64,000 nucleotides of DNA, taken from assembly GCF_002224225.1 (NCBI RefSeq), contig NZ_NJGG01000002.1:310001-374000 (forward strand), read 5' to 3'. Made by a program: the position numbers and the translations under genes. This stretch comes from Polynucleobacter cosmopolitanus (lineage in GTDB: Bacteria > Pseudomonadota > Gammaproteobacteria > Burkholderiales > Burkholderiaceae). Under the pieces are notes generated by a model. The model was not told the origin of the DNA, searched no databases, and saw only the letters and a list, made by a program, of their open reading frames with translations. Shown here piece by piece: positions 15,873 through 25,801 of the stretch (its first letter is position 1; every line of letters begins with the position of its first letter).

Positions 15873-16961
15873 TCAAGCAAGCATGTCATCAACCAATTGA
15901 TTGGCAAGCCCCAATAAAGAATCAGCACGATCCAGTCCTGCAATAAATCGCTCAGGGATACCAGATAAACCGACCATCGCACCAGCGAGAGTTCCAGACA
16001 GCATTGCTCTAGAAAGATTCTGCCCGCCGCCATTGATAGCGTGTAATACGGCAGATTCAAAATCATTAGAAAAACGTGCGGCTAAGTAATAGGCAGCTGG
16101 GAATTGGTGATAAACAGCACAAGGCAAACCATACAACAAACCCACCTTAGAGGCTGGTTCAATTGAAATAGCCGGATCGTTTGCAGCACGCGCAATATTT
16201 GATGGCGTCAATAAGGCATCCGGAGATGGAAATACCCCATCAACACGGTTCTCTTTTTGATTTTTATCAGGAGCCTCTAACTTACCTTTTGTAATGGTAT
16301 GAAATGGCAACACACCTGCTTTAACTCGCATCAGTAATTTTTCTGAGATCTTCTCATCTAAACGATGCCCCTCAATTAACATGCCAAGCACCGAACCGTA
16401 AGCTGCAGTCATGGCCAAAACTGTGCCATCATTTTGGGTTAAAGATGTATTAGCTATGACAGCACGAGCTAATTCAGATGGTCTAAGTGCGTAGCGTATA
16501 GCAATAGGAATAATGCGTTCAACTGCTTCAGTGTTATCTGCATTACCAGCAATACTTCCCCATGGAAGACCCTCAATCACTCGTTTACGCCAAGCATCAC
16601 GAATTGATTGACTGGTGTAGCCGCCTGGACCATTCATTGGCGTGCCATCTAAAAGCGGAAAAAGATCCTGATCTAGTCGCTGACAAAAATCTGCTTCATC
16701 ATAAGCCCCTTTTTCAACAAGGGAGCGCAGCATTAATTCAAGAATAACGCCTGATTGTGAAGACTGCCCTGGACAAAGGTGCTCATGATAGCGCCCTACT
16801 TTAGCTTGTGTGTAGCCATCAATCCACGGTCCATAATCATGGACCAGCTGATCAAGATCGTAATACCAGTGCGGACCAACCCCCAAGGCATCTCCAATAA
16901 AGGCACCCATCACAGCACCGAGCGAACGATCTCTTAAAAGAGCCTTGTCTTCCGCTGACAT
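15873..16961 (-). CDS. ADP-ribosylglycohydrolase-fold protein with degenerate metal site
   Basis: A 362-residue protein of the ADP-ribosylglycohydrolase/DraG superfamily, with the N-terminal GAVMGAFIGDALGVGPHWYYD and the C-terminal all-helical core. In active members a T/S-D-D-T motif and a D-x-D-T motif bind two Mg ions. Here the aligned segments read QSSQS (about 66-70) and GGGQNLSR (about 311-318), so the metal-binding aspartates appear absent. It may not be a hydrolase. The ATG at 16961 overlaps the ovoA stop (TAATG) and has GGAAG upstream, so it beats the ATG at 16976. Tight coupling to ovoA suggests a role in ovothiol metabolism, which is inference. Confidence 0.82.
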   Translation of the reverse strand: MSAEDKALLRDRSLGAVMGAFIGDALGVGPHWYYDLDQLVHDYGPWIDGYTQAKVGRYHEHLCPGQSSQSGVILELMLRSLVEKGAYDEADFCQRLDQDLFPLLDGTPMNGPGGYTSQSIRDAWRKRVIEGLPWGSIAGNADNTEAVERIIPIAIRYALRPSELARAVIANTSLTQNDGTVLAMTAAYGSVLGMLIEGHRLDEKISEKLLMRVKAGVLPFHTITKGKLEAPDKNQKENRVDGVFPSPDALLTPSNIARAANDPAISIEPASKVGLLYGLPCAVYHQFPAAYYLAARFSNDFESAVLHAINGGGQNLSRAMLSGTLAGAMVGLSGIPERFIAGLDRADSLLGLANQLVDDMLA

Positions 16962-19078
16962 TATTTGCGCTTCCATACTGTGACCTCACTTAAAGTGTGT
17001 TGGTACTTCCGAGCCGTTTCTCGAATAGTAAATGGCACAGCCTTAGGACCCTCAACCAAAGAAAAATTGGCCCCCAATATTTCTTTCAGACCATCTAAAG
17101 TAGTGAATGATTCACCATCTTTTTTAAACCCACCAATCCACTCTGATTTTTTCGTGTACTCCTCCAACCACGTATAGGGTGATGCCAACACAAGCAATCC
17201 ACCATGGTTTAAACGCTCAGAAATTAACTCAAGGAAGCGTCTTGGAGAATAGAGACGATCAATCAAATTAGCAGCAAGAATAAGATCGAAATGAGTATGG
17301 ATATCTTTTAGATTACAAGCATCACCTTGCCAGAATTCAACTTTATTAACAGTTTCATTCAATCCCAAATCATCTAAGCGGCGCTCATGGTAACTGGTTA
17401 AATCACCTTCTACTGGAATCGAATAGCGTATTGAACCTAATTCCGCCATGCGCATTCCTACTTGAATAAAACGAGCAGAAAAATCAATACCAATGACTTT
17501 GTCAAAAAACTTCGCTAACTCAAAGGTTGCTCGACCTGTAGCACAACCTAAATCTAAAGCCCTGGCTTGTTTGCCATTGCCGTGGAGGCGATGAGCCTCA
17601 ATGGATAGCTCAGACATTGCCTTCATGAAATTAGGAACACCTAAGGCATCGTCCCCATAATGAAATTCATCATAAAGAGAAACCATCGCATCTGTTTCAT
17701 AAGTAGAAGCTGGGTTTGTGATCGGTGTATCGGTCACGATGTAGCGAAAACCTGCATGCTGGAAAAAATGTCTTCTAAAAGCATATCTCGACACATGTCG
17801 CGATTCATTTCCAGCAGACATCCAACTACCCCCTTTAATAATGTTATGACGCTCATCAAAAGTCGGGCTGGTGAAATCATCATAGACTGGATGTACATCA
17901 AAGCCATCAAATGGATAGGTTGGTGTTTCGCACCATTGCCAAACATTACCAACGACATCATTTAAGTCACCGTGAGAAAAACGAGTGACTGGGCAGCTTG
18001 ATGCCCAATGATCCAAATGAAGGTTCCCATTGGCCAAGCTGGCATGCGGTACATCAGACAGCTGCACATGATCGTAGATTCGATTCCACTCATCTTCAGT
18101 TGGGAGCCGAACTGGTAAGTCAGACTCTTCCGATTTCCAACGGCAAAAAGCCCTACTTTCGAGACAATTAGTTTCAACAGGCCAATCCCATGGCATAGGA
18201 ACTTCTTCAGCTAAAAGACGTAACTTCCATGCACCCAAACTATCTTTAACCCAGAATGTGGGATGGGTAACTTTTGCAAACTTTTTCCATGCAAGCCCTT
18301 CCTCATCCCAATAACGATCATTGTTATAACCATCATTTTCAACAAATTCCAGAAACTCACCATTAGTAACTAAGTATTTAGAAGCCTGAAACTTTGATAC
18401 TTCAGCATGGTGATGGCCGTATTCGTTATCCCATCCATATATAGGGTCAGTGAGTTGGCGTCCTAATGTTACTTGACCACCAGGAATATCCACCAAGGTA
18501 TTTGTAGGTGCATCTCCACCATCTCGACAAGGCTGCCAATCGGGATGCGGCTTAACATAGCTCAAAGCATGCTGGCGAATCAGTACCGAGGATGTTTCTA
18601 AATGAATGCGCTCATGCTCAATGCCCATTAATACAATCCAAAAAGGATCGCTCCAACCAATCGGAAGAGTGAATGGCGTATTTTTGATAACACCCTCAAC
18701 AACTTCTCTTACTTTTTTTCTATAAGCCCTTACTTCGTCCACAGTTGGCCAGTCATAACGAGCATCATTCAAATCATCCCAGCTCATCTCATCAACACCA
18801 ACAGCAAACATTGACTCAAGTCTTTGATCAATTGGCTTGTCAATTAAGCCCGCAACCATAAATTTATTAATAAAAAATGTCGCTGTATGACCAAAATAAA
18901 AAATGAGGGGATGTCTTAAAGAAATAGCTTTTTTATAAAAAGCATCTTCACAATTCAACAATTCAAATAGTGATTCATAACGATCAAAAGTAGCGTGAAA
19001 ATAATTTAATAATTCATTTCTTTTGATTTCAACATCTGCACCCGCCAAAAAAGGCGTGCGTGGAAATTTTTTATTCAT
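16961..19078 (-). CDS. ovoA: OvoA, 5-histidylcysteine sulfoxide synthase / mercaptohistidine N-methyltransferase
   Basis: A 705-residue three-domain enzyme of ovothiol synthesis. The N-terminal DinB domain and the central formylglycine-generating-type domain form the non-heme iron sulfoxide synthase. Candidate iron ligands from this start are H64 (FGHTATFF), H155 and H159 (HERIHLETS). The FGE-type domain ends with NVWQWCE, GGSWMSAGNESRHVSRY and FRRHFFQHAGFRY. A C-terminal SAM methyltransferase domain (about 525-705, ALDLGCATGRATFEL) would methylate the imidazole. EgtB of ergothioneine synthesis lacks that fusion, so OvoA is preferred. A TTG at 19105 also opens the frame, but the ATG at 19078 fits better. 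The product is made from cysteine and histidine with oxygen. Confidence 0.93.
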   Translation of the reverse strand: MNKKFPRTPFLAGADVEIKRNELLNYFHATFDRYESLFELLNCEDAFYKKAISLRHPLIFYFGHTATFFINKFMVAGLIDKPIDQRLESMFAVGVDEMSWDDLNDARYDWPTVDEVRAYRKKVREVVEGVIKNTPFTLPIGWSDPFWIVLMGIEHERIHLETSSVLIRQHALSYVKPHPDWQPCRDGGDAPTNTLVDIPGGQVTLGRQLTDPIYGWDNEYGHHHAEVSKFQASKYLVTNGEFLEFVENDGYNNDRYWDEEGLAWKKFAKVTHPTFWVKDSLGAWKLRLLAEEVPMPWDWPVETNCLESRAFCRWKSEESDLPVRLPTEDEWNRIYDHVQLSDVPHASLANGNLHLDHWASSCPVTRFSHGDLNDVVGNVWQWCETPTYPFDGFDVHPVYDDFTSPTFDERHNIIKGGSWMSAGNESRHVSRYAFRRHFFQHAGFRYIVTDTPITNPASTYETDAMVSLYDEFHYGDDALGVPNFMKAMSELSIEAHRLHGNGKQARALDLGCATGRATFELAKFFDKVIGIDFSARFIQVGMRMAELGSIRYSIPVEGDLTSYHERRLDDLGLNETVNKVEFWQGDACNLKDIHTHFDLILAANLIDRLYSPRRFLELISERLNHGGLLVLASPYTWLEEYTKKSEWIGGFKKDGESFTTLDGLKEILGANFSLVEGPKAVPFTIRETARKYQHTLSEVTVWKRK

Positions 19079-19113
19079 ATTTTTTATTTCAAGTTCAGTA
19101 TGCAAATGATTAT

Positions 19114-19127
19114 AGTATTGATATACT
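19114..19127. promoter_or_regulatory. Candidate HxlR operator between ovoA and hxlR
   Basis: An inverted repeat AGTAT-TGAT-ATACT lies in the 92-base divergent spacer. A further short repeat (AAAGGT...ACCTTT) follows at about 19133-19153. Position suits control of both genes by the HxlR protein; the symmetry is short, so confidence is low. Confidence 0.3.
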
Positions 19128-19170
19128 TTATAAAGGTAAAGTACGCACCTTTTAGTTCCTAAAGGCTATT

Positions 19171-19521
19171 ATGAACTCCAATCGCAAAATTAACCCTTGC
19201 TTCAAAGCCTGCCCATCTCGTCGCTTCATTGAACTGATCGGCGATAAATGGGCGCTTCTAGTATTGCACGCACTGGCAAATGGCGCTCTGCGCAACGGGC
19301 AGTTGATGACTCAAATTCAGGGCATTTCACAAAAAATGCTGACCCAAACAATTCGCCGATTAGAAATCAACGGCCTGGTTGCGCGACACGACTTCAAAAC
19401 GATCCCACCCAAGGTTGAATATTCATTAACTGAATTTGGAAAATCTTTTAACAATGTCCTGACAACCCTGGATGACTGGTTAGATGAGCACATTCCGGAC
19501 CTCATGGCCCTCCCCGCATAA
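19171..19521 (+). CDS. HxlR-family transcriptional regulator
   Basis: A 116-residue winged-helix regulator of the HxlR family. The core motif CPSRRFIELIGDKWALLVLHAL lies in parts at about residues 14-35, followed by the recognition region ISQKMLTQTIRRLEINGLV. It has two cysteines near the N-terminus, C10 and C14. In several HxlR proteins (YodB, HypR type) an N-terminal cysteine senses disulfide, quinone or hypochlorite stress. It is divergent from ovoA and 9 bases before the ovoB-like gene, so a thiol-responsive control of ovothiol synthesis is plausible. Confidence 0.88.
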   Translation: MNSNRKINPCFKACPSRRFIELIGDKWALLVLHALANGALRNGQLMTQIQGISQKMLTQTIRRLEINGLVARHDFKTIPPKVEYSLTEFGKSFNNVLTTLDDWLDEHIPDLMALPA

Positions 19522-19530
19522 GATAATGAT

Positions 19531-20679
19531 ATGACTTATTCATTTGACAAGATTATTGATCGACGAAACACCAATTCAAGTCGATGGGATCAGTATGAAT
19601 CATCAGACATATTGCCTTTATCTGTTGCTGATATGGACTTTGCCATCGCTCCTGAAATACAAACTGCATTAGTTAAGCGCATTGAGCATGGCATCCTTGG
19701 CTACTCTCATCAAGGAGATCTAACTGAAAAAATTCAAGCCTATTTAAAGAAAGAGTTTCAGTGGTCAGTCGACCAGGAAGATATTCTAGTTTGTGCTGGG
19801 GTTGTACCAAGCTTATACATGATTCCCAAAGTCTTAATGAATCATGATGATCATGCCATCCTGCCAGCGCCGATTTATCACCACTTCTTCTTGGCCATGC
19901 AACAAGCTCATCGAGCTTACAGCTCGACCCATTTAAAAGTCAGTAACGATCGCTGGGTCTTTGATCTTGAAGAACTTCAAAAAGCCATTCAACCCAATAC
20001 AAAGCTATTGATGATTTGCAACCCGCAAAATCCAGGCGGTACTGTTTTATCCAAGAATGAACTGCTAGAAATTGGCCAGCTTTGCGTTGAAAAAGATTTA
20101 TTAATTTGTAGTGATGAAATTCATGCTCAGCTTGTTTTAGATGAGAATGTCAAACATACGCCAATAGCAAGCTTTAGCCCCGAAATATCAAACAGAACCA
20201 TTACCCTCATGTCACTCAATAAGGCATTTAATTTTCCAGGGATTGGTTTATCTTGGTGCGTCTGCACCAACCCAGATATTCGCAAAAAACTCCAAAGCTA
20301 TATGGCCGCTCAAGCACACCATCCTAATGCCCTCGCCTACACAGCCACTGCGACGGCAATTGATGAGGGAGGACCCTGGCACCTTGAACTGATTCAATAT
20401 CTAAGAGGTAATCGTGACTTAATCAGAGATTGGCTCAGCCATCACGATCAAGTCACCTGGAAGAACTCCGAAGCAACCTACCTTGCCTGGCTTGATTTTA
20501 GTCAGCTAGGTTGGGATAACGTTCAAGCGCATCTGATAAAAAATGGCCTTGCCTTATCTGCAGGGAATCAATTTGGTAATGAATATAGTCAATTTGGGCG
20601 TTTAAATTTTGGCGTACCAAAAGCAACACTGATTGAGGCCCTCAAAAGAATTGAAACTGCAATCAACTCAAGCAATTAA
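19531..20679 (+). CDS. ovoB: PLP-dependent C-S lyase of the MalY/PatB family, probable OvoB
   Basis: A 382-residue fold-type I PLP enzyme. The PLP lysine is K231 (SLNKAFNFPG), with N164 (NPQNPGG), D195 (CSDEIHAQ) and a C-terminal arginine (RLNFGVP) to hold the substrate carboxylate. MalY/PatB enzymes cleave C-S bonds of cystathionine-like substrates. In ovothiol synthesis OvoB, a PLP enzyme, cleaves the histidylcysteine sulfoxide made by OvoA. The location beside ovoA and the shared regulator make OvoB the likely role; ordinary cystathionine beta-lyase activity is the alternative. It follows hxlR by 9 bases and is probably cotranscribed with it. Confidence 0.8.
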   Translation: MTYSFDKIIDRRNTNSSRWDQYESSDILPLSVADMDFAIAPEIQTALVKRIEHGILGYSHQGDLTEKIQAYLKKEFQWSVDQEDILVCAGVVPSLYMIPKVLMNHDDHAILPAPIYHHFFLAMQQAHRAYSSTHLKVSNDRWVFDLEELQKAIQPNTKLLMICNPQNPGGTVLSKNELLEIGQLCVEKDLLICSDEIHAQLVLDENVKHTPIASFSPEISNRTITLMSLNKAFNFPGIGLSWCVCTNPDIRKKLQSYMAAQAHHPNALAYTATATAIDEGGPWHLELIQYLRGNRDLIRDWLSHHDQVTWKNSEATYLAWLDFSQLGWDNVQAHLIKNGLALSAGNQFGNEYSQFGRLNFGVPKATLIEALKRIETAINSSN

Positions 20680-20741
20680 TCTTTATTAGAAAAATTATTT
20701 TCTGTTAAATCCTGCAGATTTTTTGAACGCCGATGACTGAA

Positions 20742-22082
20742 TTAAACCGGAATAACTGCAGCAATTTTCTGAGCCAAATCTTTCGATTGCTGAGAATTTT
20801 GAGCTTCAACCATGACACGCAATAAAGGCTCAGTGCCAGAGGCTCTAATTAATACGCGACCAGTGCCTTTGAGTTCTTTTTCAGCATGCTCAACAGCTTC
20901 TTTGAGCTTAGCATCTGATTTCCAGTCGTAATCTTGCTGGTAACGAACATTCGTTAATGTTTGCGGGAACAAGGTGACCTTCTCTAAAAGTTCTGCCAAA
21001 CTTTGTTGGCTTTGCTTCATGGCAGACAACACTTGAAGTGCCGCCACAATGCCATCACCCGTGGTGTGCTTATCTAAACAAATGAGATGCCCAGAGCCCT
21101 CACCACCCAATTGCCAATTATTTTCTTTTAGCTTCTCAAGCACATATCGATCGCCCACTTTGGCGCGCTCAAATTGAATGCCTTCAGCCTGAATGGCTTT
21201 TTCAACGGCAAGATTGGTCATCAAAGTACCAACCACACCCTTGACAGACTCACCAGCATCTTTTCTGGCTTTAGCAATCAAGTAAAGCAGTTCATCACCA
21301 TTGAACAATCTGCCATGAGCATCTACCAATTGCAGACGATCAGCATCACCATCCAAAGCAATCCCTAAATCAGCTTTTTCTTCTTTGACTTTTTCAATCA
21401 ATGCTTTCGGTGCTGTGGCACCCACACCATCATTGATGTTTTTACCATTTGGATGAATGCCAATTGAAACAACTTCAGCGCCCAATTCATGGAACACGTG
21501 CGGAGCGATGTGATAAGCCGCACCGTGAGCACAGTCCACCACCAATTTGAGGCCATGAAGACTCAAGTGATTCGGAAAGGTGCTCTTACAAAATTCAATA
21601 TAGCGACCAGTTGCATCATCCAAACGCTTTGCTTTACCCAAGTGAGCTGAATCAACACAGTTCATTGGCTCATTGAGGGCTGCTTCGATTTGCAATTCAA
21701 CAGCATCGTCTAATTTGTCACCATGGGCAGAAAAGAATTTAATGCCATTGTCGTGATACGGATTGTGTGAAGCAGAGATCACAACGCCTGCAGATAATCG
21801 GAGCGTTCTGGTGAGATAAGCCACGGCTGGAGTTGGCATCGGCCCACATAACATCACATCCACACCTGCCGCTGAGAAGCCAGCTTCTAAAGCAGCTTCT
21901 AACAAGTATCCTGAAAGACGGGTGTCTTTACCAATCAATACAGTGGGCTTGCCATGAGTACCGGCATTTTTCGCCAATACTTGACCTGCTGCGTAACCCA
22001 AGCGCATCACAAAGTCAGGGACGATCGGAAACTTACCGACTTCCCCACGAATACCATCTGTACCAAAATATTGACGTGTCAT
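20742..22082 (-). CDS. glmM: Phosphoglucosamine mutase GlmM
   Basis: This cytosolic enzyme interconverts glucosamine-6-phosphate and glucosamine-1-phosphate for UDP-GlcNAc and cell-wall synthesis. The phosphoserine is S105 in [15 protein letters not shown]. The Mg-binding DGDADR loop lies around residues 245-250 and the sugar-binding GEGSGH around 330. Its 446 residues are standard. It starts 9 bases after folP in the ftsH-folP-glmM block, and faces ovoB at its 3' end. In many Burkholderiales the next genes would be pstS onward. Confidence 0.97.
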   Translation of the reverse strand: MTRQYFGTDGIRGEVGKFPIVPDFVMRLGYAAGQVLAKNAGTHGKPTVLIGKDTRLSGYLLEAALEAGFSAAGVDVMLCGPMPTPAVAYLTRTLRLSAGVVISASHNPYHDNGIKFFSAHGDKLDDAVELQIEAALNEPMNCVDSAHLGKAKRLDDATGRYIEFCKSTFPNHLSLHGLKLVVDCAHGAAYHIAPHVFHELGAEVVSIGIHPNGKNINDGVGATAPKALIEKVKEEKADLGIALDGDADRLQLVDAHGRLFNGDELLYLIAKARKDAGESVKGVVGTLMTNLAVEKAIQAEGIQFERAKVGDRYVLEKLKENNWQLGGEGSGHLICLDKHTTGDGIVAALQVLSAMKQSQQSLAELLEKVTLFPQTLTNVRYQQDYDWKSDAKLKEAVEHAEKELKGTGRVLIRASGTEPLLRVMVEAQNSQQSKDLAQKIAAVIPV

Positions 22083-22091
22083 GTATGTATT

Positions 22092-22952
22092 TTATAAGTA
22101 TTCTTGGGCGGCCACCCAAATTTTGACTGCGTCCATGGTTTGATCAACGTCATGCACCCGCAATACCTTGGCACCCCGCTCTAAAGCCATCATAGCTGCC
22201 GCCACACTGGCTGTTTGACGGTGGGCCATATCTTTGCCAGTGATGGCACCCAAACTGGATTTTCTAGAGAGCCCTGCGACCACCGGTAAGCCATGCTGGC
22301 AGAATTCTTGAAAGTGGGCCAACATGGTCATGTTGTGCTCCAAGGTTTTACCAAAACCAAAACCTGGGTCAATCGCCAAACGATCGCGCTCAACGCCTTC
22401 GTCTTCTAAAGCAACGCATCGCTCCATCAAGAAGCCATTCACCTCGGCTACCACATCTTTGTATTGCGGATCAAATTGCATCGTGCTTGGATCTTTTTGC
22501 ATGTGCATGAGCATCACTCCACAGGCACTATTTTTAATTGCTTCACTCGCATGCGGTTGTCTGAATGCCCAAATATCATTCACGCAATCAATGCCAAGAT
22601 TGATAGCTGCTGCCATCACTTTTGCTTTATAGGTATCCACTGAAATCGCCACAGGCGCATCTTTAAGTGCTTCCAAGATAGGCATGACGCGATCTAACTC
22701 TTCTTGCAACGACAAAGGTTCAGAACCTGGACGACTCGACTCACCACCCACATCAATCATCTCTGCCCCTTCAGCAATCAATCGTTCAGCTTGCTTGAGT
22801 GCTGCATCATGATTGGCAAAAAGACCGCCGTCAGAAAAAGAGTCCGGTGTGACATTGAGAATGCCCATCACCACTGGAGCAGTGCGTTTGCGCCAGTCAA
22901 AAAGAAAACGCCCGCAGCGCCATGCCACGGGCGTTAAGTCATGCTTTGCCAT
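22092..22952 (-). CDS. folP: Dihydropteroate synthase FolP
   Basis: A 286-residue TIM-barrel enzyme of folate synthesis that joins p-aminobenzoate to 6-hydroxymethyl-7,8-dihydropterin diphosphate; it is the sulfonamide target. Signature segments are MGILNVTPDSFSDGG (about 28-42), DVGGESSRPGSEP and the pterin-binding DPGFGFGK near residue 198-205. The start codon overlaps the ftsH stop (TAATG), showing translational coupling. The ftsH-folP-glmM order is conserved in proteobacteria. Confidence 0.97.
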   Translation of the reverse strand: MAKHDLTPVAWRCGRFLFDWRKRTAPVVMGILNVTPDSFSDGGLFANHDAALKQAERLIAEGAEMIDVGGESSRPGSEPLSLQEELDRVMPILEALKDAPVAISVDTYKAKVMAAAINLGIDCVNDIWAFRQPHASEAIKNSACGVMLMHMQKDPSTMQFDPQYKDVVAEVNGFLMERCVALEDEGVERDRLAIDPGFGFGKTLEHNMTMLAHFQEFCQHGLPVVAGLSRKSSLGAITGKDMAHRQTASVAAAMMALERGAKVLRVHDVDQTMDAVKIWVAAQEYL

Positions 22953-24835
22953 TAAGCCGCCGCTGGGGCGCCCCCTTCGGCAACCACTGTTGTACCGCCA
23001 GTGCCGCCGCCATTGTTAGGCGCGCTTGGTGGGTACTTCGGTGGACGTGGATCTTTACCAGCCATGATGTCATTGACTTGATCTGCATCGATGGTTTCCC
23101 ATTCAAGCAAAGCCTTGACCATGACTTCTACTTTGTCACGGTTGTCTTCAAGAATCTTCTTGGCCACAGCATATTGCTTGTCAAGAATCGCACGGATCTC
23201 AACGTCTACTTTTTGCTGGGTCGCCTCAGACACTGACTTAGAGCTCACCGGACCAAACATGCTTTGCTGATCAGGATCGACATAAACCATTGTGCCAAGC
23301 ACTTCACTCATGCCGTAACGAGTGACCATGTCACGCGCCATTTTGGTGGCACGCTCAAAGTCATTCGATGCACCAGTGCTGCTGGAGTTCAAGAAAATTT
23401 CTTCAGCCAAACGACCGCCGAACAAAATTGAAATCTCTTCCAACATCTTGTCTTTGTACATGTTCACACGGTCATGCTCAGGCAATTGCCAAGTCACACC
23501 CAATGCCCAACCGCGCGGCATGATGCTGACCTTGTGAACAGGGTCAGCCTTCGGTAATACTTTTGCCACAACTGCATGGCCTGATTCGTGATAAGCCGTG
23601 TTACGACGCTCTTCTTCACGCATGACCGCAGACTTGCGCTCAGGACCCATGAAGATTTTGTCTTTCGCATCTTCAAAGTCTTGCATGTCAACTGTGCGCT
23701 TATTGCGACGTGCTGCAAACAAAGCTGATTCGTTCACCAAGTTGGCCAAGTCTGCGCCTGAGAATCCTGGTGTGCCACGAGCCAACACGGCTGCATCAAC
23801 GTCGGTGCTGATAGGCACCTTGCGCATATGCACCTTAAGAATCTGTTCGCGACCACGGATGTCAGGCAAGCCAACATACACTTGACGGTCAAAACGGCCT
23901 GGGCGCAACAATGCTTTATCAAGCACATCTGAACGGTTAGTGGCAGCAATCACGATCACGCCGCTGTTAGGCTCGAAACCATCCATCTCAACCAACATCT
24001 GGTTCAGCGTTTGCTCGCGCTCATCATTACCACCGCCCATACCAGCGCCACGATGGCGACCAACGGCATCGATCTCATCGATGAAGACGATACAAGGCGC
24101 TTGTTTTTTAGCGTTCTCAAACATGTCGCGCACTCGAGCTGCACCAACACCAACAAACATCTCAACGAAGTCTGAGCCTGAGATTGCAAAGAAAGGCACC
24201 TTGGCTTCACCAGCGATGGCTTTTGCCAATAATGTTTTACCTGTTCCTGGAGGACCTACCAAGAGCACGCCTCTTGGAATGTGACCACCCAGCTTTTGGA
24301 ATTTCGTCGGATCCTTTAAGAAATCAACGAGCTCAAAAACCTCTTCTTTGGCTTCATCACATCCAGCCACATCAGCAAATGTGACAGCATTTGTATTTTC
24401 ATCAATCAAGCGGGCTTTTGATTTACCAAATGAGAATGCTCCGCCTTTGCCACCACCTTGCATTTGGCGCATCATCAAGAACCAAAAACCAATGATCAAC
24501 AATGTTGGGCCCAAGTAGTACAAAGCAGAGACCAAGAGACTTTGCTCTTCTTCTGCTTTACCAGTCACTTGAACGCCGTATTTCATCAAGTCGCCAACCA
24601 TCCAAATATCGCCAGGGCTTAGAACAGAATATTTCTGGCCATCCATTGGCACTACTTGAATATTGCGACCTTGAACATCCACCCTCTTCACTTTGCCATT
24701 TTTGGCATCTTCCATGAATTGAGAATAAGTAATGCTCTCTTGAGCGCGTGGCTTATCGAATTGCTTGAAGACAGTGAACAGCACGAGGCCCACGATGAGC
24801 CACACACCAATTTTCTGCATCAAATTATTGTTCAC
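22952..24835 (-). CDS. ftsH: ATP-dependent zinc metalloprotease FtsH
   Basis: A membrane-anchored AAA+ protease of 627 residues that degrades unassembled membrane proteins and short-lived regulators. Two N-terminal transmembrane helices (about 9-23 and 101-122) flank a periplasmic domain. Walker A GPPGTGKT is at 194-201, Walker B FIDEID at 251-256, and the zinc motif HESGH at 416-420. The start is a GTG with an excellent AAGGAGG 5 bases ahead. The C-terminus is rich in glycine and alanine. A 158-base spacer separates it from rlmE, enough for its own promoter. Confidence 0.98.
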   Translation of the reverse strand: MNNNLMQKIGVWLIVGLVLFTVFKQFDKPRAQESITYSQFMEDAKNGKVKRVDVQGRNIQVVPMDGQKYSVLSPGDIWMVGDLMKYGVQVTGKAEEEQSLLVSALYYLGPTLLIIGFWFLMMRQMQGGGKGGAFSFGKSKARLIDENTNAVTFADVAGCDEAKEEVFELVDFLKDPTKFQKLGGHIPRGVLLVGPPGTGKTLLAKAIAGEAKVPFFAISGSDFVEMFVGVGAARVRDMFENAKKQAPCIVFIDEIDAVGRHRGAGMGGGNDEREQTLNQMLVEMDGFEPNSGVIVIAATNRSDVLDKALLRPGRFDRQVYVGLPDIRGREQILKVHMRKVPISTDVDAAVLARGTPGFSGADLANLVNESALFAARRNKRTVDMQDFEDAKDKIFMGPERKSAVMREEERRNTAYHESGHAVVAKVLPKADPVHKVSIMPRGWALGVTWQLPEHDRVNMYKDKMLEEISILFGGRLAEEIFLNSSSTGASNDFERATKMARDMVTRYGMSEVLGTMVYVDPDQQSMFGPVSSKSVSEATQQKVDVEIRAILDKQYAVAKKILEDNRDKVEVMVKALLEWETIDADQVNDIMAGKDPRPPKYPPSAPNNGGGTGGTTVVAEGGAPAAA

Positions 24836-24993
24836 AAAGCCTCCTTAAGGCGGATATATCTATACACCATATGATTCTACTCCCTCCCCTTTTCAAGTGC
24901 TTGACTAAAAAAGTCGCTAAATCCCATAGATTTGTTATGGTTTTAGCCATTTTCAGGGGGTTTTTGAGGGGTTTTCGTGCTGAGGTTAAACAC

Positions 24994-25665
24994 TCACTTA
25001 AGGTGTTTTCCTAAGAGAAAAGTTTCAGCCGATTTGTCTCTCGAAGCTTTTGGCTTTCTGGGAGTGACTATTTTGAAGACTTTTTTGAAGGATTCCACGA
25101 CTTGACTGTAGCCACTGCCATGGAAACACTTGATCAATAAAGCCCCATTGGGTTTTAGGTGGGCCTGAGAGAACTCTAAAGCCAAATCAGCCAAATGCCC
25201 CATTCTGGCCGAATCGGCAGTTGAAACACCTGATAAGTTCGGTGCCATATCTGATAAAACCAAGTCCACCCTTGGGCCATCAGCAGGATTACCAGGCAGT
25301 AAAGCTTCGAATTGCCTCAAAATCACTTCCTCACGGAAGTCACCTTGTAAAAAGGTCACATCAGCGATGTCTTCCATGGGCAACATATCAATGGCGATGA
25401 TTTTGCCAAAAGGTTTGCCATCGGGGGTGTCTGCATTCTTTTTGCCAAACTCAACCAAACGATTGCGGGCATATTGAGACCAGCTACCAGGCGTACTGCC
25501 CAAGTCAACCACTACCATGCCAGGACCAATCAAACGATCTTGCTCGTCAATTTCTTTTAATTTATAGGCTGCACGCGCACGATACCCTTCCCTTTGCGCC
25601 ATTTTGACGTAGGGGTCGTTCAGATGATCGTTCAACCAGTCTTTATTAAATTTATTCTTTGCCAC
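24994..25665 (-). CDS. rlmE: 23S rRNA 2'-O-ribose U2552 methyltransferase RlmE
   Basis: A 223-residue SAM-dependent methyltransferase (FtsJ/RrmJ) that modifies U2552 of 23S rRNA. It has the typical start ([16 protein letters not shown]), the SAM loop [19 protein letters not shown] around residues 52-70, and the catalytic aspartate in [10 protein letters not shown]. The conserved lysine and glutamate of the K-D-K-E set lie in [11 protein letters not shown] and the terminal SAETFLLG. It precedes ftsH on the same strand and is divergent from the yhbY-like gene, the usual bacterial arrangement. Confidence 0.96.
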   Translation of the reverse strand: MAKNKFNKDWLNDHLNDPYVKMAQREGYRARAAYKLKEIDEQDRLIGPGMVVVDLGSTPGSWSQYARNRLVEFGKKNADTPDGKPFGKIIAIDMLPMEDIADVTFLQGDFREEVILRQFEALLPGNPADGPRVDLVLSDMAPNLSGVSTADSARMGHLADLALEFSQAHLKPNGALLIKCFHGSGYSQVVESFKKVFKIVTPRKPKASRDKSAETFLLGKHLK

Positions 25666-25801
25666 TCTGTTCCACTTCTGTGTTCAATGAGTGATTCACT
25701 CATTTTTTATCATTAGGTCGCTATTTTCCGCTCTTTTTCATCTGGCACCCCATACTTTGCAATTTAATGCCTTATCATTGAGGTCTTCCAAAGAAATTTC
25801 T

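Noticed and set aside
17734..17961. Methionine-rich small frame inside ovoA
   Set aside because: It is an out-of-frame shadow of a clear enzyme, without ribosome site or known family.
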